Assembly: GCA_031216445.1 (NCBI GenBank)
Contig: CM062204.1
Coordinates: 9,106,501 to 9,170,500, forward strand
Reading direction: 5' to 3'
Origin: Lateolabrax maculatus
Lineage: Eukaryota > Chordata > Actinopteri > Acropomatiformes > Lateolabracidae
Length of the DNA stretch: 64,000 nt
The position numbers and the translations under genes are program-made. The first letter of the stretch is position 1, and each line of letters opens with the position of its first letter. Below the pieces are notes generated by a model. It was not told the DNA's origin. It did no database searches and saw only the letters and a program-made list of their open reading frames with translations. Of the stretch, positions 37,581-49,900 are shown one piece after another.

Positions 37581-37673
37581 CCTCCAAAATCACGTCTTAT
37601 CAGCACTCTTGCATAGCAGCAGACATCAATGAAACTAGTGATACCTTCCTGTTAGTTATATACATACACATCC

Positions 37674-37892
37674 CTGTACTTCTATACTAGTGAGGACCCT
37701 CACTGACATAATTCCACACCCCCTTAGACTTAACCTGCCTAAACCCAACCCTAACCTAAACCTAATTGTAGCCCAAACCTTAAAACAAAGTCTTAACCCT
37801 CAAACAGTTCTTTGAAGTTGTGAAGACTTGCCAAAAATGTCCTCACTATGTTGGTTAAAAACTTGTTCCTACAAGCACAAACACACACAGTA
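37674..37892 (+). mobile_element. GTCCTCACT-type dispersed repeat with telomere-like CCTAA motifs, copy 1
   Basis: It begins TTCTATACTAGTGAGGACCC, has an internal CCCTAACCTAAACCTAATTG, shares AAGTCTTAACCCTCAAACAG (37788-37807) with copy 2, and ends with AAAATGTCCTCACTATGTTG. Common in fish by my recollection. Confidence 0.65.
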
Positions 37893-39458
37893 TTTGGTTC
37901 TAATGAGAACCTATAAATAAAAGCTAATAGTTATGAGGATGAATGCAAACATGAGCTAATTTGACGAAGAGCAGAGTGAGAGGTTGGGGAGGGGAGATGG
38001 AGGCAGGATCAATCCCCAAATCAGTGTGTTGCATTCCAAAAAGGGTGTCTGCCATATGCTTGCTGTTGAAGAGGCAGCTGCCCCCAAAGCCTCAGATTGC
38101 ATGTTTTTGTGGGTTGTGTTCTGGCGCCAGAGTGATTCTGTAGTAATTACTATTTTGGAACATGAGGAAAAAGAGGAGGGCGACACAGAGATGGAGAGAG
38201 AAAGAGGCAGGACGAGAGACAGAAAAACCGAATGGAGCAAAAGTTTTCTTTGAAAAATAATATAAAATGAGAATGAAGTTTTTTTGCAACTGACTGTAAC
38301 TTGGTACATTGGGTGTACCATGGGCGAATAAACATACTGGACTACAGTCGACTGGTTAGATTTGCATGAATAACACAAGGTCAGGTTTTGCTTCACTTTC
38401 TATTTAAGCCTGGTTGGTTTTGATTGCCTGTTCTGACTTCCTCCCTGTTCCCAAACCCTACTCTGAACTTTGTGCATTTGAGTCCTCTACCTCTTTGACT
38501 GAGCCATTACTTTTGCCAACATATCCGATGGAAGGACTACACAGATTTAGATCATGTCATTGACTTAATTTGCATGACAAAGGGAAGATGCATAAGTTTA
38601 GATGGAGGTTTATGAACTGCCAACAAAATGGCCTCAAAAGTTAGAATTACCAAGAATCATATTAGCTAAGGTGAATCACAAGCACTCATCATACAGATGG
38701 AAATTACTTTGCAGAAGATTATATCTGGAACACTGACTCGTTAAATGTTTTTAGTGTGTGTATTAATGAGTGTACTAGTGGCTTCTCAAAGAAAATAATT
38801 TGGATGAATGCCGACAAAACAATCACTGACCCAAAACTTTACTGGGGAACCATTTTATAACTTGTGCACATAAGATACGGATCATGCGGATTTGGAGACT
38901 CCATAAAAAACACACGGACCATGCTGAAAGATTGTGTAAGACATATTTCATGGTAGACATTGGAGGACCCACAATAACTGTCCAATGGCTCAATAGCAAC
39001 TACTGTAGGTCACTCATTGCTGTTTCCATCACTTATTTCCATTCCACTGAGTCCCTCTGGAAAGCATGAATCCCAGCATGACATCTTAACAAACACTGAC
39101 AGTCAGAATCAGAATACCAGTCCAATCTCATAGCGGCTGACCCGTGTGTCACAATATCGCCTGCTTCTCATCAGAGACCACCCAAGACTGCTTCACAGGA
39201 AATATCAAGGTCAAGCTCCTCCAATCTCTGGTAGATAGAAATGTTGTGGCCTTGTTAGTAATGGCAACTCTCATACAAGTTGCATTTCAGACAGCGAAGA
39301 AAAACATCCATGCATGCTTTGAACTGTTGTAGTGTCATAGCACTGACATACTTAACTTGCAGTGACGCACATTCTTTGGGGCGCACATAATATAGGACAT
39401 CGCAACAGACTGGCAAAAATAACCACCCACACATTTCCCCACACACACACGCACACAC

Positions 39459-39695
39459 GTTGGTACAGCTATACTTGGGAGGACATTGACATAATGCATT
39501 CCCTAGCCTCTTACCCTAACCTTAACCATCAAAACTAAATGCCTGACCCCAACCCTTACCCTAACCCTAACCTTAACCTAAACTTAATTCTAACCTGAAC
39601 CTTAAAACCAAGTCTTAACCCTCAAACAGCCCGTTGAAGGTGTCTCAGAAAGTGAGGACCGGCCAAAATGTCCTCACTTTCCAAAAGTACAAGAG
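39459..39695 (+). mobile_element. GTCCTCACT-type dispersed repeat, copy 2
   Basis: It begins TACAGCTATACTTGGGAGGA, has CCTTACCCTAACCCTAACCT (telomere-like), the shared AAGTCTTAACCCTCAAACAG (39610-39629), and ends with AAAATGTCCTCACTTTCC. It has the same orientation as copy 1, 1.8 kb away, and is followed at once by a (CA)n tract. Confidence 0.68.
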
Positions 39696-39704
39696 TACAA
39701 GAGT

Positions 39705-39725
39705 GCACACACACACGCACACACA

Positions 39726-39766
<41 letters not shown>
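39705..39766. repeat. (CA)n microsatellite
   Basis: About 30 CA units with GC and CC interruptions, immediately downstream of the second GTCCTCACT repeat. Confidence 0.97.
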
Positions 39767-39770
<4 letters not shown>

Positions 39771-42700
39771 TCAGAAATGGCTGATCTAACAAAGCTCACA
39801 AGCTGAAGTATTTAGAATCACAAGTTAACATCCACCTCATTTTGCCTAAAGCTTGTAACAGACCTTAAGATCATTAAAACCTACACAAACTGCACACCTT
39901 ACATATAACAGATATATTTTACCCCATAGTTTTTTGTCTTCTTGACAGTCAGAACTAGGAGCAAATATACAACAACTGAATGAATACTGAGGACATCACA
40001 GTGGAGATCTATGATTTGAGATGTGTAGCCAATCAACCCCCAAATCCCATGAGAACACAACACACAAGCCTACCTCTTATACTGTTGCAATTTGCACAGG
40101 AAAGGCAAAGAAACAGAGCTATAAAAGAAGCTAAGAAGCTAAAAGCTACAACAGTTTTAAAGTAAAAACTTAAAACCTAAAAAGCGATCTGTTGTCTTCA
40201 ACCATTACTGAAGTTGTGTTTAGCTTGCTGCATAGCTGTGCACCTACGCATAAACTTTATCTACCAAATTTCAACACCAACTAAAAAAGATTGTTGTGAT
40301 GCCTGAATCGCTTCAAAACTGGCACAACAATCGTTATGTGTCCCTGCCTTAAGGCATTGCAAAAGTCAAAGTTAATGTTATTTTCCTTCACACTGTAGTT
40401 GTATTTGAGATTACAACACCACCATCACTTCCATTTTAACTCCATCCACAAAACTCTTCAATAAAACACTATAAAATCCCCAACTGCTCATGGAACTTTT
40501 AGTTCTCCAAGGACCACTGACACCAGAAACTCAAGTACTAAGTGAGTCAAAGAGGAGGAAGCCCCTGTTTGATCTTTGACATAAGAGAGTCCCTGAAAGA
40601 CCTACATTTACTGTGCAGAACCTGTATTTATTATCATATTTTACTCAATCCAAAAAAGTTATAATAGGTCTGAGTGAGGGACAGTGGCTTGCTGTTTGTA
40701 GTTTACTTCAATGTATGATATGGGCTACCTATTGTACATCAGCACAGACAACATTTTTAGATTGGAGACAGGTATGTGGGATGTGGGGAGCTTACAGATA
40801 ACAGACAGAATCTTCTTTATTCCAGCTGCCGTGTCACCCTGTTTGATGTATTACTTTCATCTCAACATTCTCTGTTAAATAATGTGTGTCTTTTAGCCTT
40901 TTTTGCAGTCTATTTCTGACAATTACAGAGCTCTCTAATGTTGCATGTAGCAATATATTGTATGTACATCACAGGGATATCATGTTATTCTTTATTTGTT
41001 AAATTAATGTTGATATGGGTGTAGCATTACACTGGTGCACTTGTTATACTGTACTGGCAAGTTTATTTTACACCTGTGAAATGTCCCATTCAGTGTGTAT
41101 CTTGGTCACAGTTATGCATTGATGCATTTATATGTAAAAATATTTCTTAACAAGATGAGAGAATCTGTAAGAGTGGTGTCTTGAAAACAATGTTTTCCAT
41201 AGGTGTTGAACAAGCAGTCCTGATGGCAATTCAAACAAGAGCTTGTAAGAGACAAAAAAAAGGTAGCAGAGGAATGAGAGGAGAAGAAAATTAGAAGTAC
41301 TCCTGCCCTGGAGGACATTTTCTTCTTAGTGAGAGAAAGGACTCCTCTCTTCTGCCTCAGTGGTGCCCCTGGCTGTGCCTGTGTTTAGCTGTGGGAACAG
41401 ACCACTTGGTGGCACGTACTGAATAGAGGGCCTTCGCCCCTTGGCGCTCCATAAGTGGGCCTGCCAGCAAACAGGCTTTGGACCATCTCTTTCTCCTCTT
41501 CACTCTCATCTCGTTATTTTATTCTCTCATACAGACACGTAACACAGCCTTTCTATAACTAAGCAGAAAGATGAAGACGAATGTAATTTTCTTTATTCGC
41601 CTTTTTTTCCAGCCATTCTCTCTTCTTCTGCTGGTCATTTCCCCCTCACACACAGCAACAAAAAAGAAATCATCAGGACAAGAGGTAGAAGACAAGGGGA
41701 ACCCCGATGTGTAGACGCCTGTGTGTAATAATTAGTCATCTCTTCAGCAGCTTTCCCCTGGAGGCTGGGATCTCTATTGTGGAAGGGTGGACTTGGTCAC
41801 TTGGAGGTGGCCTGGAGGGCCGGGCCCAGATTCCTCTATTCCTTTTCCTAGGGGGGTGGGGGGGACTTGGTCTGACACAGACCAAGTCTATTAAACATAG
41901 TGATTTAAGCTCCTGATGAGGGCTGATTTATCCCCACCTATATAGAAGTGGGGCCCTTCACTGTGGCCAACACACCGCCCCCTCCCATAGGGGTGTAAGA
42001 GTGGAGCATAGAACCATAATGGAGGGAGGCGGGAACTAGGCAGCCCCCATTAATCACAAAGGAACCTGGCATGCAGATGGACTGGTCAAAAGGATAGAAG
42101 TAAAATGTATTTATGCGTGTGTGACAGAAAAAGAGGGATATCATGTGTGCAAGCATGCCTGCAAGCCTTTGTGTGAAATTAGTTCCCTTGATCCCTTTAC
42201 CCAATAACCAAATCACTGATCATAACTTCAAACTTCTTGTTGTCGAATATGAAAACCAATTTAGAGATGTAATGAAGCCAGACTGAAAAGTGAAAAAAAA
42301 TATTGCCTTGAAATGCTCTTGTTCCAAGCCCGAAACATGGTTTTATTTTTCAAAAGCTTCTTTTTCAAACAGCAAATCACTAATCAGCCAGAGGGTTCTT
42401 AGATGAATGGATGAATGAAAATGAACAAACAGTCCTGAAGCTCTAAATATTCTGTCAGATCTCATATTGTATTGAGAAAGTAAGAAGATGATATAAACAA
42501 GGGCAGGGGAACACACTTTAAACAGGTCAAATGTGTAGAGGCATATTTTCAATGTTTTAGTTTAAAGTCAAAAATGTTACACTGATAGGTAATTCGAATG
42601 ATATTGCACAGGAACACCATGGTGTGCAGTGTATCAGTAGTAATTTACAGCAGAGGTAATTACAATATCACAAAAGCCTTATGGACTATAATGTATACCT

Positions 42701-43554
42701 GTCAAGATTTCTCTTATAATAATAATAGTAACAATATTTAGCTTCAGCAATCATACCAAATATAGCATCTGTCAGCCCCTATAATCCATTCCAGTCACAC
42801 CGGGAGGTGCGACGTGCTGCAAGTACCTATCATAGATATCCTGGGGCATTAATAATGACTATGGTCCATGTATATTTCAGGTTCTCACTTGGTGTGTTTT
42901 GAGTACTGTGCCTCCCCATGATCTGTGGGAGGACATGGCCCCATACCGCATAAACCATACATAATCTATGAGCTGCCATGTTTGAATGGAGATAAGGATG
43001 ACTGAGCTGCTCAGCTGCCCTGCCAGACTCTGGCCGACGCTTCAGGACAACCAAGTCAATGTAGAATTTCACAGGGTGGTGGGAGGTGGAGATGGTCGCT
43101 GCCAAATTTACTGTCTGCTTCATTTTTTCACTTTCCGTACATGTAAAAAGATTTACACTAACCCTTCACTTAAGAGTGGTGTAAACAGTCAATAAATGCC
43201 TTGTAACACACCATGATGCAGTTTTGTGATATACTGTAGGTAGTATGAGTTGCTTGCAGTAATATCGCTGCATATCTATAAGCTCAGGCAACTTCTGTAA
43301 ATAATTAGAAGGGTCCCACACACCCACACAGGTGTTAGACCTCTGCTCAGGTTGAAGGTGGGTGGAGCAATGCTGGAAATTATCCAAGGTATCAGACTGG
43401 GGCTTACACTAATGTGAATGATAAAAGGTCTAATTAGTCCTGATTTAACAGATGCAAAGCAAACAGGAGAATCAGGGAGATGTCAATCAAGCACAGTCTG
43501 TACACGCCCACACAGTCCTGAGAGGATGCCTAATTAGGGAAAGAAATTAAAATC

Positions 43555-43602
43555 ATCTGTTATAATTTGGCGCTATATAAATAAAATTGACTTGATTTAC
43601 GA
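43555..43602 (+). mobile_element. LINE 3' tail remnant
   Basis: TTTGGCGCTATATAAATAAA followed by ATTGACTTGATT is the usual ending of a fish non-LTR element family (GCGCTATATAAATAAA plus a short tandem tail). Only the tail is recognisable. Confidence 0.45.
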
Positions 43603-45819
43603 TGGGTGTCAACGGCCTTTAAAGCCGCTTTGTGTTGTGTCATTTTTGTTGTTTTATGCCTTAAAGTGCAACTATGGAACTTCTGCTGAGTCACAGCCAC
43701 TGTGGCCACAAGTGAAAATCACAATCATTAATAGTTAAATGCAGTGTAGCAGCAGCACAAGTAAAGCATGTCAGTGGCAAAGTCTAGCTAAAGTTTGCTA
43801 ACGTAAACTGACATTAACCACCACACTGTAACTACTGGCCATATCAGAAGAGTGTACATGTAGCAGTAAAAACCCTCCGTGTGTGGTCTACAGTAACATA
43901 TTCTCATTGATGAGCATTTATGTCACTAACTCCAACTTAATTATGTTAAAAAAATGTAATACATACCCTGGATTATAAAACTGTTTACATAGCAAGGTGG
44001 TGACTTACATTTGTAAATGTACAATGTGAATAACTAGTTTTTATCTTCTTAAATCTCCTATATATTAAAGTATTTTGGACTATTTTTACAGCACTTGTGA
44101 ATTATTATGGTGGGGTGGAGTGTTTCACTGCATATCAGAGTTAAAATGAACGTGCGAATGTGACAAATTCTTTGGATGCACTCGTGACTCTGTTCAGACA
44201 CCCAGGTTGGCAAATTTTGCGAAGCTCCGAGGGTAACTTTCTCCCAGTTAAACTTTAATCCCTATCATATCAATCATTTACTTTAAAATATTTTAACCAG
44301 GGCCTTCAGTACATTGATCAAGTAGTTTCTGAAAAATAATGTATGTGAGATTTGGTAGCTACAGCTGTTATTTCAATGTTTTAGATACATATTTCATCAA
44401 CATTTAGCTAAATATAAGTCTCGGATATATAACAGATACCCAATGTTAAAAGGACTCGGATCAGGATGGAGGAGGAGGGTAAAGAAGCAACTGTGTAATG
44501 ACCAAGGAAGAAAAACGAGGGAAAGTGGTATGACTAGACGAATGGATCCAGGGACTTAAACACCCATAGCAGGTGTGGCTTTTACTACAGGGAAACACAG
44601 ATTATCGCAAGCAAACTAATGGAGAGGTGTTTGCGGGTCTAAGCGGGGCTTATCTGTATTCTGGCCCTGTTCAGTGAAACACACGCGGGTGGTATTCATA
44701 CAAAGAGCATCAGCCTACAGCTGCTGCTAAGAGAGAGATCAAGAATTCAAACACCCTCACAGCAGGGTTCAACGACAAACACTACAACCGAGGAAAACAA
44801 AGTGTTATACCAGGACTTGCAGTGCAAAAACCTAAAACAGGCAGGCATGCACATGGAAATTAAATTCAACAAACAAGCTTCAGAAGTTTTGATCTTAAAA
44901 TGTCCGGTCTTTCAGTGTGCAGTAATTTGTAACAAAACAATAGCAGCTGATGATGGGGAATTGTTTGAGACACTGCATCCATGGCTGGCCATGAATATTC
45001 TAAATGGCAGGCTTATCATGTAGATTGGCAGCAAAGCAACAGTGAATCAGGTGGGGACAATTTCTGGCTATACCACATGGAGAATAGAGGATTGCCTTGA
45101 TGATGCTGGTTTCTCTCCAGAGAGGGGTACAGCAGTATCCCCAGCAGCATGCACAGCTTAGCACTGCCCTCATCAAAACAGCTGCCGCAGGTAGGTACTC
45201 TGGGAATATGTCCTTGGAGGCCTGAACTTTGAGCACAGCAGCAGAGCCAAAGTGCAACAGCAGGTTGTTCTCAGTGGGCTTACAGACAAGGGTGCCCTGT
45301 GATTTCAGGACGCTGTGGAGGGGCAGTGCTGCAATGCTCAAAACAACGGTCTAATTTTTTGATGCACACTTTCTCCTCCAGCAAGAAGTCTTTCGACTTT
45401 TTCATGTAGTTAAGGAGTTTATATTCGATTGAACACATACTACAACAGTAAAGCAGGTGGTGTTGTATACTAGATAAGCATCACATTGAGGCCACTAGTT
45501 GAATGAGCCTTTCATTAATTAATTCCTAACCCACTGTCAATTGTCACAAAACCAGTACACATACTCAATCATATCCAGTCGAATCCAAAGTTTCCCCTCT
45601 GTCAATCCTGCTTCCTCAAAATTATGTATATATGACTAATTAGCAACAGCAACTATTATTAAGAAACATAATGCCATCTGTATCATGGTGGCATTAGAAC
45701 CTACCTGCAAAATGTTTAGTATTAGTACTATTTTTAATTAGTTTTCCCTCCAATATCCACTAGTAGCAAGTAAGGCATGATAAGGTTTTTTTAATAGATA
45801 TGTTTAGGCACTCACAGCA
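43603..45819. other. Non-coding, no gene seen
   Basis: The 113-codon minus-strand frame at 45000-45341 and the 73-codon plus frame at 44802-45023 show no domain and no convincing splice sites. 43661-43905 has repeat-like texture but I cannot assign it. Confidence 0.45.
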
Positions 45820-46035
45820 CATGGTTAAGTTTAGAGAAAGATTGTGGTCTTGGTGAAATAATCCAAAAGTCCAAAGTGACTTGAAGCATGAGACAGGACA
45901 TGTTTAATTTACTAATATTGAAGAAAAACCACAATCTTTCCCTAATCTTAACCAAGGTTAAGTTGTTGCTTACACCAAATCCAATGGGGGAGTCCTGTGT
46001 TTTTTACCCCCACCATCCAGCCATGTTGTCACTAA
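45820..46035. repeat. Two GGTTAAGATTAGGGAAAG repeat pieces facing each other (hairpin)
   Basis: TTAAGTTTAGAGAAAGATTG (from 45825) is inverted at 45928-45951 (ACCACAATCTTTCCCTAATC and following), with 22 of 24 bases matching and a 79-base loop. Downstream GGGGGAGTCCTGTGTTTTTT belongs to the same dispersed repeat type. Confidence 0.5.
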
Positions 46036-46495
46036 ATATAATCCTTCAAAATGTGTATGGCAAAACAAATAAAAAATATATAAACATAACTCCTAGGAGA
46101 CAGGGTTGCTGTTTAAACATGATGGGTAGTTTGCAGTCTATGTTGGGTGCATACACTCAGTTTCCAGTGTGTTCTGTCTCCATACTTTGTGAGAACACAA
46201 TGAGGAAACTGAGACACACCCATCTCCTCCTGGATAAGTGACCCTCAGACACACACTTCCAATCCCTATAACTAATAAATCCCACATCTCTTGTCATAAA
46301 GTGAAAAAAAAGGCGGATAAAGCAGGAATTCTCTAAAGCCTGGCTGTCCATGTAGAAACAGAATATTACAGTGACTCTCTTGCAACATCCAACACCATCA
46401 ATCTTATTAATCATTACACTCTAAGTAAAGTTTAATTTGGTGAAATGGTGCAACTGTCTCAGATGTTAAAACAGTTTGACTGTTAGCCAGCCAAT

Positions 46496-46610
46496 AGGGG
46501 TGGGCGATATGGCCCTAAAATAATATCACGATATTTGAGGGTATTTCTGCAATAAGGTTATTATTGCCAATATGACAAAATGTTGAAAAATATATAATTA
46601 ATTTCAAGAA
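46496..46610 (+). repeat. GGGGTGGGCGATATGG-type dispersed repeat
   Basis: AGGGGTGGGCGATATGGCCC, then AATAATATCACGATATTTGA and CAATATGACAAAATGTTGAA, a repeat seen often in fish. A weak reverse-strand relative ends near 8500-8540 (TTCAATATTGCCCAATCC). Confidence 0.6.
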
Positions 46611-46739
46611 CATACAGTTGCAAGAAAATAAGTGTTATAGTTTTGTATGTCAGCAATAAACAGTTTGGCTTCAAATATTCAGTAAGAACTAAACAAATAT
46701 ATCTCAGTTCTTTATAGGGCTGACTCCAATGCTTCAATA

Positions 46740-46985
46740 AATGAACCGTCTACCGTTGTCATGGTAATCAATGTCCAAATCAGTATTCAAATGCTACGTT
46801 TCAGCCGGGCACGGCTGCGTCTCATTCCAGCTGCGACGCAGCCACCGGAGCTGATCGTGGCCACTTTGCTTGATTCCACCAGACGTTTCAGACTCGTCCC
46901 AGGAGCGGATCTACGCTCTGCTCCACTTATATAACTAAATGACGTCATGACGGTAGGACAGCTGACTTTTACATGTCTCTTGGCC
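46740..46985. repeat. GC-rich block, probable repeat of unknown family
   Basis: It contains GGCTGCGTCTCATTCCAGCT, GCGACGCAGCCACCGGAGCT and AGGAGCGGATCTACGCTCTG, sharply richer in CpG than its surroundings. A minus-strand frame (66 codons) is Arg/Ser-rich and shows no domain. TGACGTCATGAC (46940-46951) is a perfect CRE core. It may be a dispersed element that sits beside the 46.5 kb repeat. Confidence 0.35.
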
Positions 46986-49900
46986 AAGCTTCAATATATC
47001 AGGAACTACACAATCATCATCAGCAATCAAGCTTCTGTGTCTAAAGCATTTTTAAGCAGGTTTATGAACATCATGGATGCCTTGAGGCCTTCAAAATGTA
47101 TAACCTATAGGATTTGACTGATCACAAAGCTACTACTAAAAATGTGAATGCTAAGATGAGGGAGAAAATTAAAAATCCAGCAATGGCACATTAAGAGCAT
47201 TCACCTGTTGAGGGTCAGCACGAATATCTGCTGCGTTACTACAAACTTGTACACTTTGGTCATTTCGTGAACTTGGGCAGTTTCCTTCTTTCTCAGTGAA
47301 AGTGAGTCACCGTTTTATTTTTATCATTGTGAAGAAGGAACCCCTGCTGACTCCCTCAGGTTGGACTCCTCAGGAAACATCACACAGACAGAAGAGAGAG
47401 AGAAAGGGCTCCTCCCTGTGGCGAGGCTACAGCTGTCCATCTCAATGAGAGGGTGAGAGACTCCTCCATAGCAACAATCCTACATAGCAACAGTCTCTTT
47501 GAATAAAGATAGCCTTGGATGCCATTCAGAGAATATCTTGTATCTTCAGCCCTTACAAACAGAGGACATTGTAAAGGAGTATTGTATCATATGAAAGCTG
47601 CTTAACATAAATTCAGTGGTCTCTTTTGCTATTATCTGGTTTATACAAGTGACTGCATGCCGTTACACTGTAGGAGTATGAGATTCACTCCAACTAAAAG
47701 CTAAAAAAAAAAAAAAAGTCAGCGGCTGATTCCCAATTTATGCTAGGCAGAGAAAAGAAAACTGAAGAGCAAAAAGTGGGAAATCTACTCAGAACAGAAA
47801 CGGCCAGCATAGAGCGTTCAAAGACTTAAGATCTGCATTTGAATAACAACACCTCTTAGCCCCCTCCGGTAGAAACATCTCAACCAAGAATTTGTCACTC
47901 TCTATTTGAACTTTTCCTTCGTCATTTCCACACTCAGTATGATGAATCATTCAAAACGCTGAGCTCGAAATGAGACCAGACAGGACAGAAACTTGCCTCA
48001 TATTGAGCTTGCCGCAGCCAGCCCAAGTCCAATTTCAGTCCAACAATGCAATACTTTGATCAGTCTACACGGCTGATTTAGGATGTCACTACTAACTGTC
48101 TATCACTCCTACGCAGCCCCTCCAGGAGCAGTCGAGCTGAGGACGCTGGGATTGGGACATGCCAGGAAACCGGGAGTGGGGTGATACTCGACGGTGGCTG
48201 ACTTCCAAGTCAAGGCTGTATGTCAAGCGAAAAATGCCCTGGCAACATTGTCAGTCATGTATAGTAAGTCATATAGTCCAAGTAACGTGTATTTTCTCCA
48301 ATGTATCCAAGAATAAGCCTGGTGATATTCTACATTTTTGTTCAAGTATTGCCTGTGTAGCCAAAGCCTGATATACTGTGGCTTATTCCTCTGTGCCATT
48401 GTTGTCGAAAAACTATTAAAAATGCATATATGAGCCACACCATTGCACTGGGTGACATTTTTCTTTTTCCCCACACGCACTGTTCTGGTGCTGTAAATAC
48501 TCATTAGAGCCACAAATTCGCTGCTGAAAATAGTGCTCAATAAACACACTATTTACTTCTGTCTGATTAATGTAAAAAAAAAAAAAAAAAAAAGATTTTC
48601 TAAATGAAAGTATATACCCATGACCCCCCTTTAACTCTACATTAAAAAGTGTATACTCTAACCCGCACAGTGTGTCAGCTAGTCACGAGTCTTTTTAATG
48701 CTGCATAGCTCAATCAAAAGACAATCCTTCTGCCTCTCTCTGTCGCATAATAGCTGTGTTGCTCTTGGCTCCCTGTGGCTGTTATGTGAATGGGACCTGT
48801 GCCTGTTCTGTCACACTTTGATCATTCCTGTTATTAACCATTCACCAGATATGTCTGTCAGATGCGTTTCCCAGTTATGCTTTCACACAATTTAGTACCT
48901 GCTGCAAATCACAATGTCAAGTATCTACAGGGGTTGGACACAATACCAGCAACACCTGTGCAATCGAATGCAATCTACTGCTGTAGCTCTGCACCAAATG
49001 ATTCAAATCTTTTTGAAGACATTGCTCCACTTTGATTCAGACAGTCAGAAGCGTGTGATAATGTTTGAGGTTACATCTGACTACTCTAAAATCATTATAC
49101 TCTTAACCTTCACATAATAGATAAACAACTACCTTTTTTTTAGAAACATACAAGATAAAATACTCAATGACTATTTATTTTTGCCTGCTATTCTTTATCT
49201 CACTTTGCTCCTATACTCTTATGCTTTCCCTTTTTGCTCCAAGTGTCACTGACACAAAGAGATATAGAAGGATGTCAAAGGCAACCGAGATCTGAATTGT
49301 TCTGTCAGTAGAAATATAGCTTCACTACCCTGGTGAACTCTTTGGGAATTCTTGGCCCAGTTGTACACAAAAACAGACGTTTTCCATCGTAGACTATCTG
49401 GTCCCTTTGTTTTGAGGAATTTGAAACTTTGTCTTCTCTGTTTAGATGTTCTATTCTGTTTATGTTTCATCAAATCTTAAATGTAAAATCAAGAGGAAAC
49501 CAAGAGCTAATGAAGTAATATGTTAAATAACACAGATCTGATAATCATTGATTCAAACTTCATACTAACTTTTTAACATAAACATACGGTCATGAAGAAT
49601 AGTGTGAAGCCTTGGTTATACCGCAGTTCATAATTATAAAGACATTTTACTGTTGAATATGGGCTCATAAAACTGTTAAGTATGTTATAAGAAATAACAG
49701 AAATCCTTCCTGATCTCCATTTCACACATGCATATTACGGTTCCTGTATACCGTTCTATTTATAAGCTCATATTAGTTCTGTTTATATCATATAATAGCT
49801 GCTTTAAATTTTGTATGTTGTTTTGTTTATTTTGTATACATCACACTTGCATGCCTTCTCTGTTTATTATTCATTCTGTACATTAGATTCTATTTACATA

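Larger units (their letters stand above)
36601..43554. other. Non-coding, outside the annotated repeats
   Basis: No gene seen. A purine-rich tract at about 38165-38240 creates the Ser/Leu-rich 146-codon minus-strand frame (37956-38396). The part at 41330-41480 is locally GC-richer without further clue. A C-run is at 36919-36927 and a G-run at 41850-41863. Confidence 0.5.

Noticed and set aside
37956..38396. 146-codon minus-strand frame
   Set aside because: Its Ser/Leu/Pro-rich core comes from a purine-rich tract; the rest has no protein character.
39510..39600. CCCTAA runs as an interstitial telomere
   Set aside because: The CCCTAA words are part of a dispersed fish repeat present in two copies here, with conserved non-telomeric sequence on both sides.
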